The notes beneath the pieces were generated by a model. It had not been told where the DNA came from, ran no database searches, and was given only the letters and a program-made list of their open reading frames with translations. From the NCBI RefSeq assembly GCF_007362955.1, contig NZ_CP041696.1:4092001-4156000 (forward strand): DNA of 64,000 nt. Direction: 5' to 3'. The position numbers and the translations under genes are program-made. Of this stretch, positions 8,754 to 16,946 are shown in pieces (positions within the stretch are counted from its first letter, which is position 1; every line of letters starts with the position of its first letter). This stretch comes from Lysinibacillus fusiformis. GTDB taxonomy: Bacteria > Bacillota > Bacilli > Bacillales_A > Planococcaceae.

Positions 8754-10034
8754 ATGAATGAAGCGGAAAAATATAAAAAGGCGACCTATCATTTGTGGAC
8801 ATTTACTGCCAGTAAAATGATTGCGATGTTAGGGTCGCATGTCTTGTCATTTGGTATTAGTTTGTATATTTTAGCAATGACAGGCTCTGCCATGAGCTTT
8901 GCGACGAATATGATTTGTTCTATATTACCGCGCGCACTTGTTGCGCCACTTGCAGGTTATGTGGCAGATAATTTTTCAAAGAAACGCACCATTTTATTGG
9001 CACAGGCGGGAACGGTTTTGACGATGGGCGGTTTACTACTTTATACGGAGACAGTAGGGATGTCAGTCAATGCGATTTATGTGACGACCGTATTCTATAC
9101 GCTGTGCTCAGCGTTTTCAAGTGTAACGTTTAGCTCGGCAATCGCTACACTTGTGAATCCGGAGCGTTTACAGCGTGCGATGTCGTTCAATCAAATGTCG
9201 ATGTCAGTAGCTGCAATTGGTGGACCGGTTATCGGTGGGATGATGTACGGCTTTTTTTCGATGGAAGTATTTTTAATGGTGCATATGGTTGCCTATGTCA
9301 TTGCCTTTTGTTTAGAGGCAACGATGAATTTCAAGTTATATAGTACACGTGGGGAAGATGTAGAGAAGGAAAAAATGTGGGCAGGTTTGGCAAGTGGTTT
9401 TCGCTATATCAAACAGCAAAAAGTCATCAAAGTGGTGATGTGGCTGTCATTATGGATTAATTTATTTTTCTCAGCCATCGTTGTTGGAGGAACCTATATT
9501 ATTATTGAAATACTGAAAGTGAAGTCAACACATTTTGGCTTTATTCAAGCATCAGGCGCAATGGGTATGTTGGTAGCCTCTCTCTATTTTGCAACACAGG
9601 CAGAAGTTAAAGTACCATTGCGGTTCTCCAAGATTAGTATATTGCTCCTGTCTAGTAGTTTAGGGCTAGCGGTAATACCATTAGTGACAAATCTTTCGTA
9701 TTTAACGATTTTTATCTTTTACATCGTTCTCTATTTTATTTTCGCTATTTTTGAAATGGGTATTAATATGCCGCTTGGCGTTTTTATGCAAAAGCTCATT
9801 ACTGAGGAATATCGAGGACGCGTATTCGGGCTTATGGAAACAATGGCGATGTCGATGATGCCGCTTGGAATGTTGGTGTACGGCGTATTATATGATACGT
9901 TACCAGCGACGGGGATTCTGCTTGTTACGAGTGTCATTATTGTTACCATTACGCTTGTACTCCTAAGACCAGCTGTGTTAAAAGAAGCACATCCTGAATT
10001 GGTGGAGCCAACTATGGAAAGCGTTCAATCTTAG
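8754..10034 (+). CDS. MFS transporter, probable drug/macrolide-type efflux pump
   Basis: 426-aa integral membrane protein with about 12 hydrophobic segments. The layout is typical of MefA-like MFS exporters: A-D-N-F-S-K-K-R-T in the loop between helices 2 and 3, and E-E-Y-R-G-R-V-F-G in the corresponding loop of the second half. It begins at ATG 8754 behind GGAGGGG. The substrate cannot be read from sequence. The divergent regulator and the operators 8646-8717 suggest inducible expression. Confidence 0.85.
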   Translation: MNEAEKYKKATYHLWTFTASKMIAMLGSHVLSFGISLYILAMTGSAMSFATNMICSILPRALVAPLAGYVADNFSKKRTILLAQAGTVLTMGGLLLYTETVGMSVNAIYVTTVFYTLCSAFSSVTFSSAIATLVNPERLQRAMSFNQMSMSVAAIGGPVIGGMMYGFFSMEVFLMVHMVAYVIAFCLEATMNFKLYSTRGEDVEKEKMWAGLASGFRYIKQQKVIKVVMWLSLWINLFFSAIVVGGTYIIIEILKVKSTHFGFIQASGAMGMLVASLYFATQAEVKVPLRFSKISILLLSSSLGLAVIPLVTNLSYLTIFIFYIVLYFIFAIFEMGINMPLGVFMQKLITEEYRGRVFGLMETMAMSMMPLGMLVYGVLYDTLPATGILLVTSVIIVTITLVLLRPAVLKEAHPELVEPTMESVQS

Positions 10035-10065
10035 GTAAAATACAAATATCCAAGGAGCTCTTTGA

Positions 10066-10193
10066 AGTGCTTTGAATAGCGAATATAAAAAGCAAGTCGT
10101 TGATCCAAAAGGGGTGAGGGCACTTAATTTGCTTGAAACCTTGAACGAGGAATTGTCTATAGTATCAGCTTTACAAGTAAATAAAGTCGTATA
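10066..10193 (+). pseudogene. Short coding-like remnant
   Basis: A frame without a good start ends at TAA 10191-10193 and reads like a protein C-terminus (V-D-P-K-G-V-R-A-L-N-L-L-E-T-L-N-E-E-L). It is followed directly by a terminator hairpin. The parent gene is not recognised. The rest of the 10035-10488 spacer shows nothing further. Confidence 0.3.
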
Positions 10194-10195
10194 AA

Positions 10196-10231
10196 AAAAA
10201 GTCTGGTACTTAATAAAGTATCAGGCTTTTT
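10196..10231 (+). terminator. Rho-independent terminator
   Basis: GTCTGGTACTT (10201-10211) pairs with AAGTATCAGGC (10216-10226) with one mismatch, followed by TTTTT. It closes the MFS region. Confidence 0.6.
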
Positions 10232-10488
10232 ATGTGGGGCTGTCCAAAAAGTGAAATTGTATGATAGGAGTAATGTGCGGAAAGCAACGATTATTATTGT
10301 TTAAAGGACTTATGAGACAGTTCCTCTGTATTTTCATTACTAGGTAAAAGTAAATGTTTGAGGGATTCTAGAAAATTTTTTTTAGAAAAAGTAGATTCTA
10401 CAAGCCGTGTTCTTAAAAAAGAGTATAATAAATTATATATTATGAAAATTAGGATAATTAATGATATAAAAAGAACAGGGGGATTTAG

Positions 10489-10866
10489 ATGTCGTTAAAA
10501 GTAGGGGATATCATTACCTTTGAAAGAACTTTTACTGAAACAGATGTTGAATTATTTACAACTATTTCTTGTGACCACGGAATACATCATCTAACGCCGG
10601 ATGAGCGAGGGAAACTGGTTGTGCAAGGCTTATTAACAGCAACTCTACCCACAAAAGTGGGGGGAGATCATAATGTCTTAGCTCGTTCGATGAATTTTGA
10701 ATTTTTACGACCTGTATTTACAAGTGATACGATTATTTGTGAGGTGAAAATTGAAAAATACGAGAAGCAAGAAAATAATAGAACAGCTATAAGTACCACG
10801 TTTTTATGTAAAAATCAGCATGAGAAAGAAGTATTAACAGGAAACTTTGCGGGAATAATCCTTTAG
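10489..10866 (+). CDS. Hotdog-fold protein, MaoC/(R)-enoyl-CoA hydratase-like
   Basis: 125-aa protein with the single-hotdog layout of MaoC-like dehydratases: F-x-x-T-F-T-E-T-D-V-E-L-F near residue 14, then an Asp29...His34 pair in the position of the hydratase D-x-N-P-x-H motif, although the Asn-Pro is replaced. Family members hydrate enoyl-CoA or bind acyl-CoA; the altered motif leaves activity uncertain. ATG 10489 follows AGGGGGA. It stands alone before the MBL-fold gene and may be co-transcribed with it (114-bp gap). Confidence 0.7.
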   Translation: MSLKVGDIITFERTFTETDVELFTTISCDHGIHHLTPDERGKLVVQGLLTATLPTKVGGDHNVLARSMNFEFLRPVFTSDTIICEVKIEKYEKQENNRTAISTTFLCKNQHEKEVLTGNFAGIIL

Positions 10867-10980
10867 GTTGTGAAGACCATTTTAAAAAAATTATTATGTT
10901 GAATAGGAAAAGCTGTATCAAATGTTTGGTTCGATTGTGATCACGTAACACTATCATGTTAAATTGAAGGAGAATAGCTG

Positions 10981-11964
10981 ATGAATAAATCCACTATTAC
11001 GTTCTTTGAGAGAAAATTTCCAAGTGCAAATATGATTCTGATTAAGGATCAACTTCCGATTCTTGTAGACAGTGGTTTTGGCAGTGATGTAAAAGACACA
11101 GAACAACTAATAACAAACGCCGGTGTTTTACCTAAAGAATTGCATCTTATTGTGAACACCCACTATCATAGTGACCATGTAGGTGGAAATTTCCATTTGC
11201 AAAAAAATTATAGTTTACCCATTGCTGCTCATAAATGGGAGGCGAATTTAATAAATGTTGGTGATGCTGAAGCTTGTAGTGCAGAATGGTTAGATCAGCC
11301 AGTAGAACCCTACAGCGTAGATAAAATGCTCTCCGATAACGATGAAATTGATACGGGGAGTGGTGTTTTGCAAGTTTTCCATACACCTGGACATACATTA
11401 GGACATATTTCTTTATATGAACCTGCTAAAGAGCTATTAATTTGTGGGGATCTCTTTCATAAAAATGATATTGGATGGCTGAATATCTTTAGAGAAGGGG
11501 TGAACGCCATTCAACGCTCAATAGAAAGTTTGGAAAAGTTAGCCAAACTTCGAATACAAACAGCATATCCAGGGCACGGACCTCAGATAGAAAATCCATT
11601 AGACACTATTGATATGGCAAGGAAGCGACTTGAAAAATGGATAGGTAATCCTGAGAAAGTTTCATGGCATGCGTGTAAGCGTATTTTTTCTTTCACATTA
11701 ATCATTAATAATGGATTAGCAAGAGAAGAAATAGATAACTACTTATTAAAATGTGGGTGGTTCCAAGATTTTGCGCGTTATGCTTTTCAAACGCCACCCA
11801 AAGATTTTGTTCAAATTTTGCTCGATGAAATGATTCGCTCAGGAGCGGCAAGTTGGCACAATAATTGTTTAATAGCAACTACGCCATATCAAGCACCTGA
11901 ACAGCAATGGCTAAAGAACAACATAAAGCCAAGAGACTGGAAAACTCAAAATCTACTCATTTAA
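10981..11964 (+). CDS. MBL-fold metallo-hydrolase
   Basis: 327-aa protein of the metallo-beta-lactamase superfamily, glyoxalase II-like. Zinc ligands are visible: H61-x-H63-x-D65-H66, then H in T-P-G-H-T-L-G-H, D in I-C-G-D-L-F-H and H in Y-P-G-H-G-P. The last 110 residues form a helical/winged-helix-like C-terminal domain seen in the larger soluble members of this family. There is no signal peptide, so it acts in the cytoplasm. The substrate (thioester, lactone or phosphoester) is unknown. Confidence 0.82.
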   Translation: MNKSTITFFERKFPSANMILIKDQLPILVDSGFGSDVKDTEQLITNAGVLPKELHLIVNTHYHSDHVGGNFHLQKNYSLPIAAHKWEANLINVGDAEACSAEWLDQPVEPYSVDKMLSDNDEIDTGSGVLQVFHTPGHTLGHISLYEPAKELLICGDLFHKNDIGWLNIFREGVNAIQRSIESLEKLAKLRIQTAYPGHGPQIENPLDTIDMARKRLEKWIGNPEKVSWHACKRIFSFTLIINNGLAREEIDNYLLKCGWFQDFARYAFQTPPKDFVQILLDEMIRSGAASWHNNCLIATTPYQAPEQQWLKNNIKPRDWKTQNLLI

Positions 11965-12015
11965 AAACTTCAAAAAGGTTATTCGTTGTAACAATCAACA
12001 CTTTGTTAAGCAGCT

Positions 12016-12060
12016 AAAAGGATTGAGTTGGATGTTGTATCAAACTCAATCCTTTTCATT
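12016..12060 (+). terminator. Terminator after the MBL-fold gene
   Basis: Perfect 14-bp arms AAAAGGATTGAGTT (12016-12029) and AACTCAATCCTTTT (12043-12056), the latter ending in T residues. Confidence 0.8.
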
Positions 12061-12174
12061 TTGAAGTTTTACTTTACCGAACGCATTTCCGCGTTTATCG
12101 ATAACTTTCTAGAATTTATCGACTATTTTTGCCATTTTATCGCTAAGCAGTTCGTTCAAAAGTGAACATATGCA

Positions 12175-12224
12175 TTTGGTTCAACTAATAATCAGTGGAG
12201 ATCCACTGATTAAGTTTCACTCTA
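12175..12224 (+). repeat. Decayed copy of the two-hairpin element (hairpin B only)
   Basis: Only the right half remains: TTGGTTCAACTAA, shortened hairpin B arms (AATCAGTGGA and TCCACTGATT) and the terminal AAGTTTCACTCTA. The last three bases, read on the minus strand, are the TAG stop codon of lutC. Confidence 0.75.
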
Positions 12225-12938
12225 TTGATCTTCAATGACAATATAAGTGGCTTTAATCGGTCCATGTACGCCAACGACGAGTATCATTTCGATATCCGCA
12301 GAGTTACTGGGCCCTGTGATGAAATTGATGCACGATGCCACTTTTTCACCACTTTTTATTTTTTCTCGTATCCAGCGAGCCGCTTGTGTCATGCGTGGCA
12401 CGATTGTACTTTTTGGAATTAAAATAATCGATTTTTCAGGTAAAAAGCTGACAGATCTGCCTTTATCTTTGTCACTAAATAACACTGCCGTACCGGATTC
12501 GGCAAGTGTGATTTCACTAATGGTAATGCCGATGTTTGCTTTTTCCGCTTGACGGATGTTTTCCTCAGGTTGTTCATAGTTCCAAACGTGAAGCTCGATG
12601 TCTGCTTGTGGCCATTGTTCGTTCATTAACTTAGACAGTCCGTACTTATGAAAGCGATCGTCTTTCCATGTTACGACTGAACGGCCACCGAAACTTTCGA
12701 CGACTCTTTGTAGGGCACCCGAAAGGTTTGCTGTATTTGTAACGACTAAATTTGTATGAATGTTGTGGCATTGCTCTTGTAGCACAGCCACTAATTCGTC
12801 TTGTGTTGCATCTTGTAGGACCCGGTCTTGTGGTTGATATTGCCAAGTTGGTTGTTCAATTTCTCTTTTCGGTGCACGATTTAGTTGATTGGCAATTTTA
12901 TTTAAAAATGTATCTCGGTTTTGAATGATACCACTCAA
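12222..12938 (-). CDS. lutC: Lactate utilization protein C
   Basis: 238-aa LUD-domain protein of the LutABC L-lactate oxidation complex, which converts L-lactate to pyruvate in the cytoplasm. Typical LutC features are the R-D-T-F-L-N-K-I-A start, the [13 protein letters not shown] segment and the C-terminal G-P-S-N-S-A-D-I-E motif. The start is taken as the TTG at 12936-12938, which overlaps the lutB stop and has AAGGAGG 8 nt upstream; a longer frame reads back into lutB. Its stop codon lies inside a repeat remnant, so the original C-terminus may have differed by a few residues. Confidence 0.9.
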   Translation of the reverse strand: MSGIIQNRDTFLNKIANQLNRAPKREIEQPTWQYQPQDRVLQDATQDELVAVLQEQCHNIHTNLVVTNTANLSGALQRVVESFGGRSVVTWKDDRFHKYGLSKLMNEQWPQADIELHVWNYEQPEENIRQAEKANIGITISEITLAESGTAVLFSDKDKGRSVSFLPEKSIILIPKSTIVPRMTQAARWIREKIKSGEKVASCINFITGPSNSADIEMILVVGVHGPIKATYIVIEDQ

Positions 12939-14365
12939 TATTCTTCGCCTCCTTGTGGACGTTTTTTGAACCAATCACGGAAGTTTTCTTTGTTTGGTGC
13001 TGGAAAATCCCTTTCTTCGGTCCATGCTTTCAATGGTCCTGGACCGTTTGAAATCTTATTATCTTTGGTAAATGGAGACATGACTGGTGATGCCATTTTT
13101 GTCGCCATTTTAAATAAGGAAGGGGAAGAAGCGCCAAAACCAAATGCTTTCATTAACAGCTTTTCAGAAACTGGTGCCTTTCCTTCGTTTTCAACAATAA
13201 CTTGGCGATGCTTATGAATAAGTTGGTGCAAGGGGATTTTCACTGGACAAGCGTCGGTACAAGCACCGCATAATGTGGAAGCGTATGGTAATTCTTTGAA
13301 ATCATCATACCCTCCTAATAATGGTGATAGCACAACACCGACTGGTCCAGAGTAAATAGAACCATACGTATGACCACCGACATGACGGTAAACAGGGCAA
13401 GCATTAACACATGCTGCGCAGCGAATACATTGTAGGATTGGTTGGAATTCACCACCTAGGATATCTGAACGTCCGTTATCAACAATGACTAAATGGAATT
13501 CCTCTGGTCCATCCGTATCGCCTTCATCTTTTACGCCTGTTAGTGTCGTAATATAACTTGTTAGCTTTTGACCAACCGCACTTCTTGTTAATAGGCTCAC
13601 TAGCACTTCCATCTCTTCAAAGGTAGGGACAATCCTTTCCATCCCCATAACAGTAATTTGCGTTTTCGGTAAGGCTGTTACTAAATCAGCATTTCCTTCG
13701 TTTGTTACAAGTGTAATGGAGCCGCTTTCTGCGATGGCGAAGTTACAGCCCGTAATGCCAATGTCTGCGGTTAAGTACTCGTTACGCAATTTTTCGCGTA
13801 CATAAAGTGCGAGTTCTTCTGGTTTTTCGGTCTTATCGTAGCCTTGCTTTTCTTTAAAGACATCACGAATTTGCTCTTTGTTTTTATGCAAGGCAGGAAC
13901 AACGATATGGGAGGGTGGCTCATGGTCGTCTACTTGTAAAATGTATTCACCAAGGTCAGTCTCAATTACCTCACAGCCAAGTTGCTCGAGTGCTGCGTTT
14001 AAATGAATTTCTTCCGTTACCATTGATTTGGATTTAACGATTTTTTTTGCTTGTTTTTCTTTGGCGATGTTTTGAATATAGGCTGTCGCTTCTTCAGCTG
14101 TTTGTGCGAAGAAGACGTGTCCACCTCTTTTTGACACGTTTTCGCTTAATTCGAATAAGTAGTAATCTAGATTTGCTAGCACATGTTGGCGAATTTCTTC
14201 ACCATGCGAGCGCCATTCTTCCCAATTGCCCAGTTCGTCCGCTTGCATGAGGCGGCGTGTTTGGAACCGTTCCTGTGCACTTGATACGGCACCTCGCATA
14301 AACGTATTGGTTAATTCTTTTGAAACCCGATTTTTAAACGGATCATCACTGGTTTTCATTGACAT
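12935..14365 (-). CDS. lutB: Lactate utilization iron-sulfur protein B
   Basis: 476-aa iron-sulfur protein of the LutABC complex. An N-terminal LUD domain (about 70-300) is followed by two ferredoxin-type [4Fe-4S] motifs: C313-x2-C316-x2-C319-x3-C323-P and C366-x2-C369-x3-C373-P. The C-terminal tail is typical of LutB. ATG 14365 follows GGAGGG. It overlaps lutC by 4 nt and lies 284 bp downstream of lutA, an unusually wide gap for this operon because a repeat element sits in it. Confidence 0.93.
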   Translation of the reverse strand: MSMKTSDDPFKNRVSKELTNTFMRGAVSSAQERFQTRRLMQADELGNWEEWRSHGEEIRQHVLANLDYYLFELSENVSKRGGHVFFAQTAEEATAYIQNIAKEKQAKKIVKSKSMVTEEIHLNAALEQLGCEVIETDLGEYILQVDDHEPPSHIVVPALHKNKEQIRDVFKEKQGYDKTEKPEELALYVREKLRNEYLTADIGITGCNFAIAESGSITLVTNEGNADLVTALPKTQITVMGMERIVPTFEEMEVLVSLLTRSAVGQKLTSYITTLTGVKDEGDTDGPEEFHLVIVDNGRSDILGGEFQPILQCIRCAACVNACPVYRHVGGHTYGSIYSGPVGVVLSPLLGGYDDFKELPYASTLCGACTDACPVKIPLHQLIHKHRQVIVENEGKAPVSEKLLMKAFGFGASSPSLFKMATKMASPVMSPFTKDNKISNGPGPLKAWTEERDFPAPNKENFRDWFKKRPQGGEEY

Positions 14366-14539
14366 CAGTTACCCTCCTTGGAGATGATTGTTTGATTGCT
14401 GTATAAGAAAGTATAAGTATTTTTATCAGTGCCTTGCTTCATCGTGCAGTCTCTTTGCGTCGCACTCTGTTTCATCGGTAGAAAGTGGTGGAGCGTTTAT
14501 TTTCTCTATGGACTCTCCAGCCGCCTTTAGCTTTTATTA

Positions 14540-14653
14540 TTTATCCCGCATTAACGGTCAGTAAGACGGTAAATTCCCCGTAAAGGCCCGATTGGTTCAA
14601 CGAACAATCAGTGGGGATGAAGAAAACCCTCACTGATTGTAGTTTCGCTTTAT
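14540..14653 (+). repeat. Partly deleted two-hairpin element inside the lut operon
   Basis: It begins with TTATCCCGCATTAACGGTCAGT, has lost most of the hairpin A linker, then carries hairpin B (AATCAGTGGGG, CCTCACTGATT) and the terminal TTTCGCTTTAT. Its last bases 14650-14652 form the TAA stop codon of lutA on the minus strand. It separates lutA from lutB and could form RNA hairpins in the operon transcript. Confidence 0.8.
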
Positions 14654-15366
14654 CGACAGTTTAGAACTTCTGCAATATGCATGACTTTGATTGGTTTTCC
14701 TTGTCGATCAATTCGACCGCCGATATTGATTAAACAACCGGCATCCGCACCGATTAAAATATCTGCGCCTGTTTCTTCTACATTTTGTACTTTTTCACTT
14801 ACCATTTGTCCTGAAATATTGCCCATTTTTACTGAGAAAGTACCACCAAATCCACAGCATCGGTCTTTTCCTGGAAGCTCTACATACTGTAAGCCCTTCA
14901 CATGGCTTAACAACTTCATGGGCGCTTCTTGCACACCAAGTAGTCTCGTCATATGGCAGGAAGTATGATAAGTAGCCTTGCCTTCTAAATGAGCACCAAC
15001 ATTTTCAATTTTTAATACATCTACAATAAATTCAGTGAATTCATATGTTTTTGCTGCTAATGCTTGAGCTTTTGGTGCCCAAACAGGATCATCTTTAAAC
15101 ACTTCTGGATACTCTTTAAACATATAGGCACACGAACCAGAAGGGGAGACTACATATTCAGCATGCTCGAAAGCCATTATCATTTTCTTCATCGCATTTT
15201 TCGATTCTTGCACATAACCGCTATTGTAAGCTGGCTGTCCACAGCAAATTTGATTTTCTGGAAAGTCAATGTCGCAGCCAAGTCTTTCTAATACTTCCAC
15301 GACTGCTTTTCCTACATCTCCTTGAAACATATCGACTAAACAAGTCGCAAAAAGTGTTACTTTCAT
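14650..15366 (-). CDS. lutA: Lactate utilization protein A
   Basis: 238-aa CCG-domain protein, the third subunit of LutABC. Two cysteine-rich CCG motifs are visible: [10 protein letters not shown] near residue 42 and C-C-G-F-G-G near residue 170, which bind Fe-S clusters and give the family its heterodisulfide-reductase-like signature. The start is the ATG reading M-K-V-T-L-F-A-T-C at 15364-15366, eight nt after GAAGGAG. It is the first gene of lutABC, preceded by the LutR-type palindrome at 15420-15432. Confidence 0.93.
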   Translation of the reverse strand: MKVTLFATCLVDMFQGDVGKAVVEVLERLGCDIDFPENQICCGQPAYNSGYVQESKNAMKKMIMAFEHAEYVVSPSGSCAYMFKEYPEVFKDDPVWAPKAQALAAKTYEFTEFIVDVLKIENVGAHLEGKATYHTSCHMTRLLGVQEAPMKLLSHVKGLQYVELPGKDRCCGFGGTFSVKMGNISGQMVSEKVQNVEETGADILIGADAGCLINIGGRIDRQGKPIKVMHIAEVLNCR

Positions 15367-15419
15367 GTTCATCGCTCCTTCATTACTCCTATTTCCCCTC
15401 AAAAACACCTAATCAACTG

Positions 15420-15432
15420 GTCATCAGATGAC
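15420..15432. promoter_or_regulatory. LutR-type operator upstream of lutA
   Basis: Perfect palindrome GTCATC-A-GATGAC, extended to GGTCATCAGATGACT. The same core occurs before lutP (16704-16716). On the minus strand an A/T-rich -10-like sequence (TATTAT, around 15455) lies just upstream, so bound protein would cover the start region of lutA transcription. Confidence 0.8.
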
Positions 15433-15551
15433 TAGGGTGGTGAATATATTGTTTTTATAATACTACACCTTTTCTGATGAAAGAAAGTGTTAATATTAAA
15501 TTTTCTAAAAATAAAAGCTACCCATGTAAAATAGGCCCCTCATACTGTAGA

Positions 15552-15595
15552 CAAAATCCCCCGACAGTATCACATCTCAGGGGATTTTGTCGTTT
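15552..15595. repeat. GACAAAATCCCC hairpin
   Basis: Inverted repeat GACAAAATCCCC with its complement 20 nt on, followed on the plus strand by GTTTTT. No plus-strand gene ends here. A short direct repeat (ACCCAT-R-TAAAATAGGC) flanks the spacer at about 15524 and 15788, so this region may itself be a decayed repeat element. Confidence 0.5.
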
Positions 15596-15732
15596 TTGAA
15601 GGTCCACTCCTGCGGTAACAGCACGTGCGGAAAATTCATTTTTGTGGCAATCCACCGCAAAAATTATTGAAGCCGTGCCTGCAAAAAAAGGAGCGCTTGG
15701 AATGGAATTCAAGGGTTTCTTACTATTTATTC

Positions 15733-15780
15733 TAAAAAAAGGCTGTAGACAAACTTAAAGAAATTTGAGTTTGTCTACAG
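15733..15780 (-). terminator. lutR terminator
   Basis: CTGTAGACAAACT (15743-15755) pairs perfectly with AGTTTGTCTACAG (15768-15780); on the minus strand the hairpin is followed by CCTTTTTTT. It lies 34 bp beyond the lutR stop. Confidence 0.85.
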
Positions 15781-15813
15781 TACGAGTTACCCATATAAAA
15801 TAGGCAGCTTATA

Positions 15814-16542
15814 TTAGTTGATGGTTTCTGTCCGTTCAAAGTATTGCATAAGGACTTTTTCTACATTACTTAGATGCGAAGACATGGTTTGTTTTGCGAG
15901 TTCTTCATTTTGATGTTTAATAGCGAGGAAAATTTGCATATGTTCATCATATAATTTTTCGCTTGTTGTTTTTTTGGAAAATAACCAAAGACGTCGTGTT
16001 TCTCTCATGGTTTCAATCATTAAACCAGAAACTTGATCTAATAAAGTCGCAAGTAAGGGGTTTTGAGAGGCAGTGGAAATGGCTGAATGAAACTCGAAAT
16101 CCGCTTTTTCTCCTAGTTCACCATCACCTTGTACGCGTTTCATTTCGTCCAAAATTTGCATCATGGTTTGCAAATCTTCGTCTGTTCGATGAACGGCAGC
16201 ACTTGCAGCGGCGCCAACTTCAATAATTTTTCGTACTTCTAACAGATTGGAGACATCTTGTTTATTTGTCAAAATAGCTGTGGATAATGGGAAATCAAGT
16301 TGATTTGCCTGAATGCTTTTTACAAACGTTCCCGAGCCTTGTTTAATTTCGATTAAGCCCATTGCTTTTAAGGCAGACAGTGCCTCCCTGATAGTAGATC
16401 TACTTACTTGTAACTGTTCAGCTAGTTGTTCTACTGAATCTAGACGATCTCCGGGTTTCAGTTCACCAGCTCGAATTTTTTCATAGAGGATTTCTGCTAC
16501 TTCTTCATATATTTTTTTCGGTTTAATTTTCTTTAATTCCAA
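15814..16542 (-). CDS. lutR: FadR-family GntR regulator, LutR-like
   Basis: 242-aa repressor. Winged helix residues 10-75 (Q-L-A-E-Q-L-Q-V-S-R-S-T-I-R-E-A-L recognition region, then G-S-G-T-F-V wing) and a C-terminal FCD ligand domain (about 90-225) with the F-H-x-A-I and H histidines that usually hold a metal. The TTG at 16540-16542 follows GAGGTG. It lies between lutA and the lactate permease, and identical palindromes lie before both, which fits control of both units with lactate as the likely inducer, as known for B. subtilis LutR. Confidence 0.88.
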   Translation of the reverse strand: MELKKIKPKKIYEEVAEILYEKIRAGELKPGDRLDSVEQLAEQLQVSRSTIREALSALKAMGLIEIKQGSGTFVKSIQANQLDFPLSTAILTNKQDVSNLLEVRKIIEVGAAASAAVHRTDEDLQTMMQILDEMKRVQGDGELGEKADFEFHSAISTASQNPLLATLLDQVSGLMIETMRETRRLWLFSKKTTSEKLYDEHMQIFLAIKHQNEELAKQTMSSHLSNVEKVLMQYFERTETIN

Positions 16543-16663
16543 GGAACTACACCTCATTTGTTTCTTTCAATTGCAGTAATGTTAGTTTTATTATACATGA
16601 AGGTTTGTTAATTACTCACTGATAAATGTCAGGTACGTGAATTTAAGAAAAATAAAAAAGATA

Positions 16664-16692
16664 TTGAATTTTAAGAATTTAGTAACTATAAT
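16664..16692 (+). promoter_or_regulatory. Promoter of lutP
   Basis: -35 TTGAAT (16664-16669), 17-bp spacer, perfect -10 TATAAT (16687-16692). The LutR-type palindrome starts 12 bp after the -10 box, a classical repressor position. Confidence 0.8.
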
Positions 16693-16703
16693 CGTAACGT
16701 AGA

Positions 16704-16716
16704 GTCATCAGATGAC
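16704..16716. promoter_or_regulatory. LutR-type operator upstream of lutP
   Basis: GTCATC-A-GATGAC, the same 13-bp palindrome as before lutA; the flanks also match when read on the opposite strand (GGTCATC-T-GATGACT). Confidence 0.8.
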
Positions 16717-16736
16717 CTAATCTCCCGTTGATTATG

Positions 16737-16790
16737 AAAAGAATTGCATGAAAGGGAAGGATTGTCTTTTCATTCTATGCAATTCTTTTA
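16737..16790 (+). promoter_or_regulatory. Leader hairpin of lutP
   Basis: AAAAGAATTGCATGAAA (16737-16753) pairs with TTTCATTCTATGCAATTCTTTT (16768-16789) with one bulge, ending in TTCTTTTA. It sits in the 250-nt leader between promoter and gene and could act as an intrinsic attenuator or an RNA stabiliser. Confidence 0.45.
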
Positions 16791-16946
16791 TACCGAAAGG
16801 GAAGCGTCAGCCATAGGTATTTTTTGTGTGGAAGTGAAATCACAATCGTAACCATTAAATGTGGTGAAAGCTTAGCGTCAGTCATGGATGCAAGTACACA
16901 ATGGCGAATTTAATCTGGAGATACATTAAATATGGGGGTATGAAAT

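Noticed and set aside
10240..10488. Possible transposon end in the spacer before the hotdog gene
   Set aside because: Short A/T-rich matches only; no terminal inverted repeats or transposase sequence.
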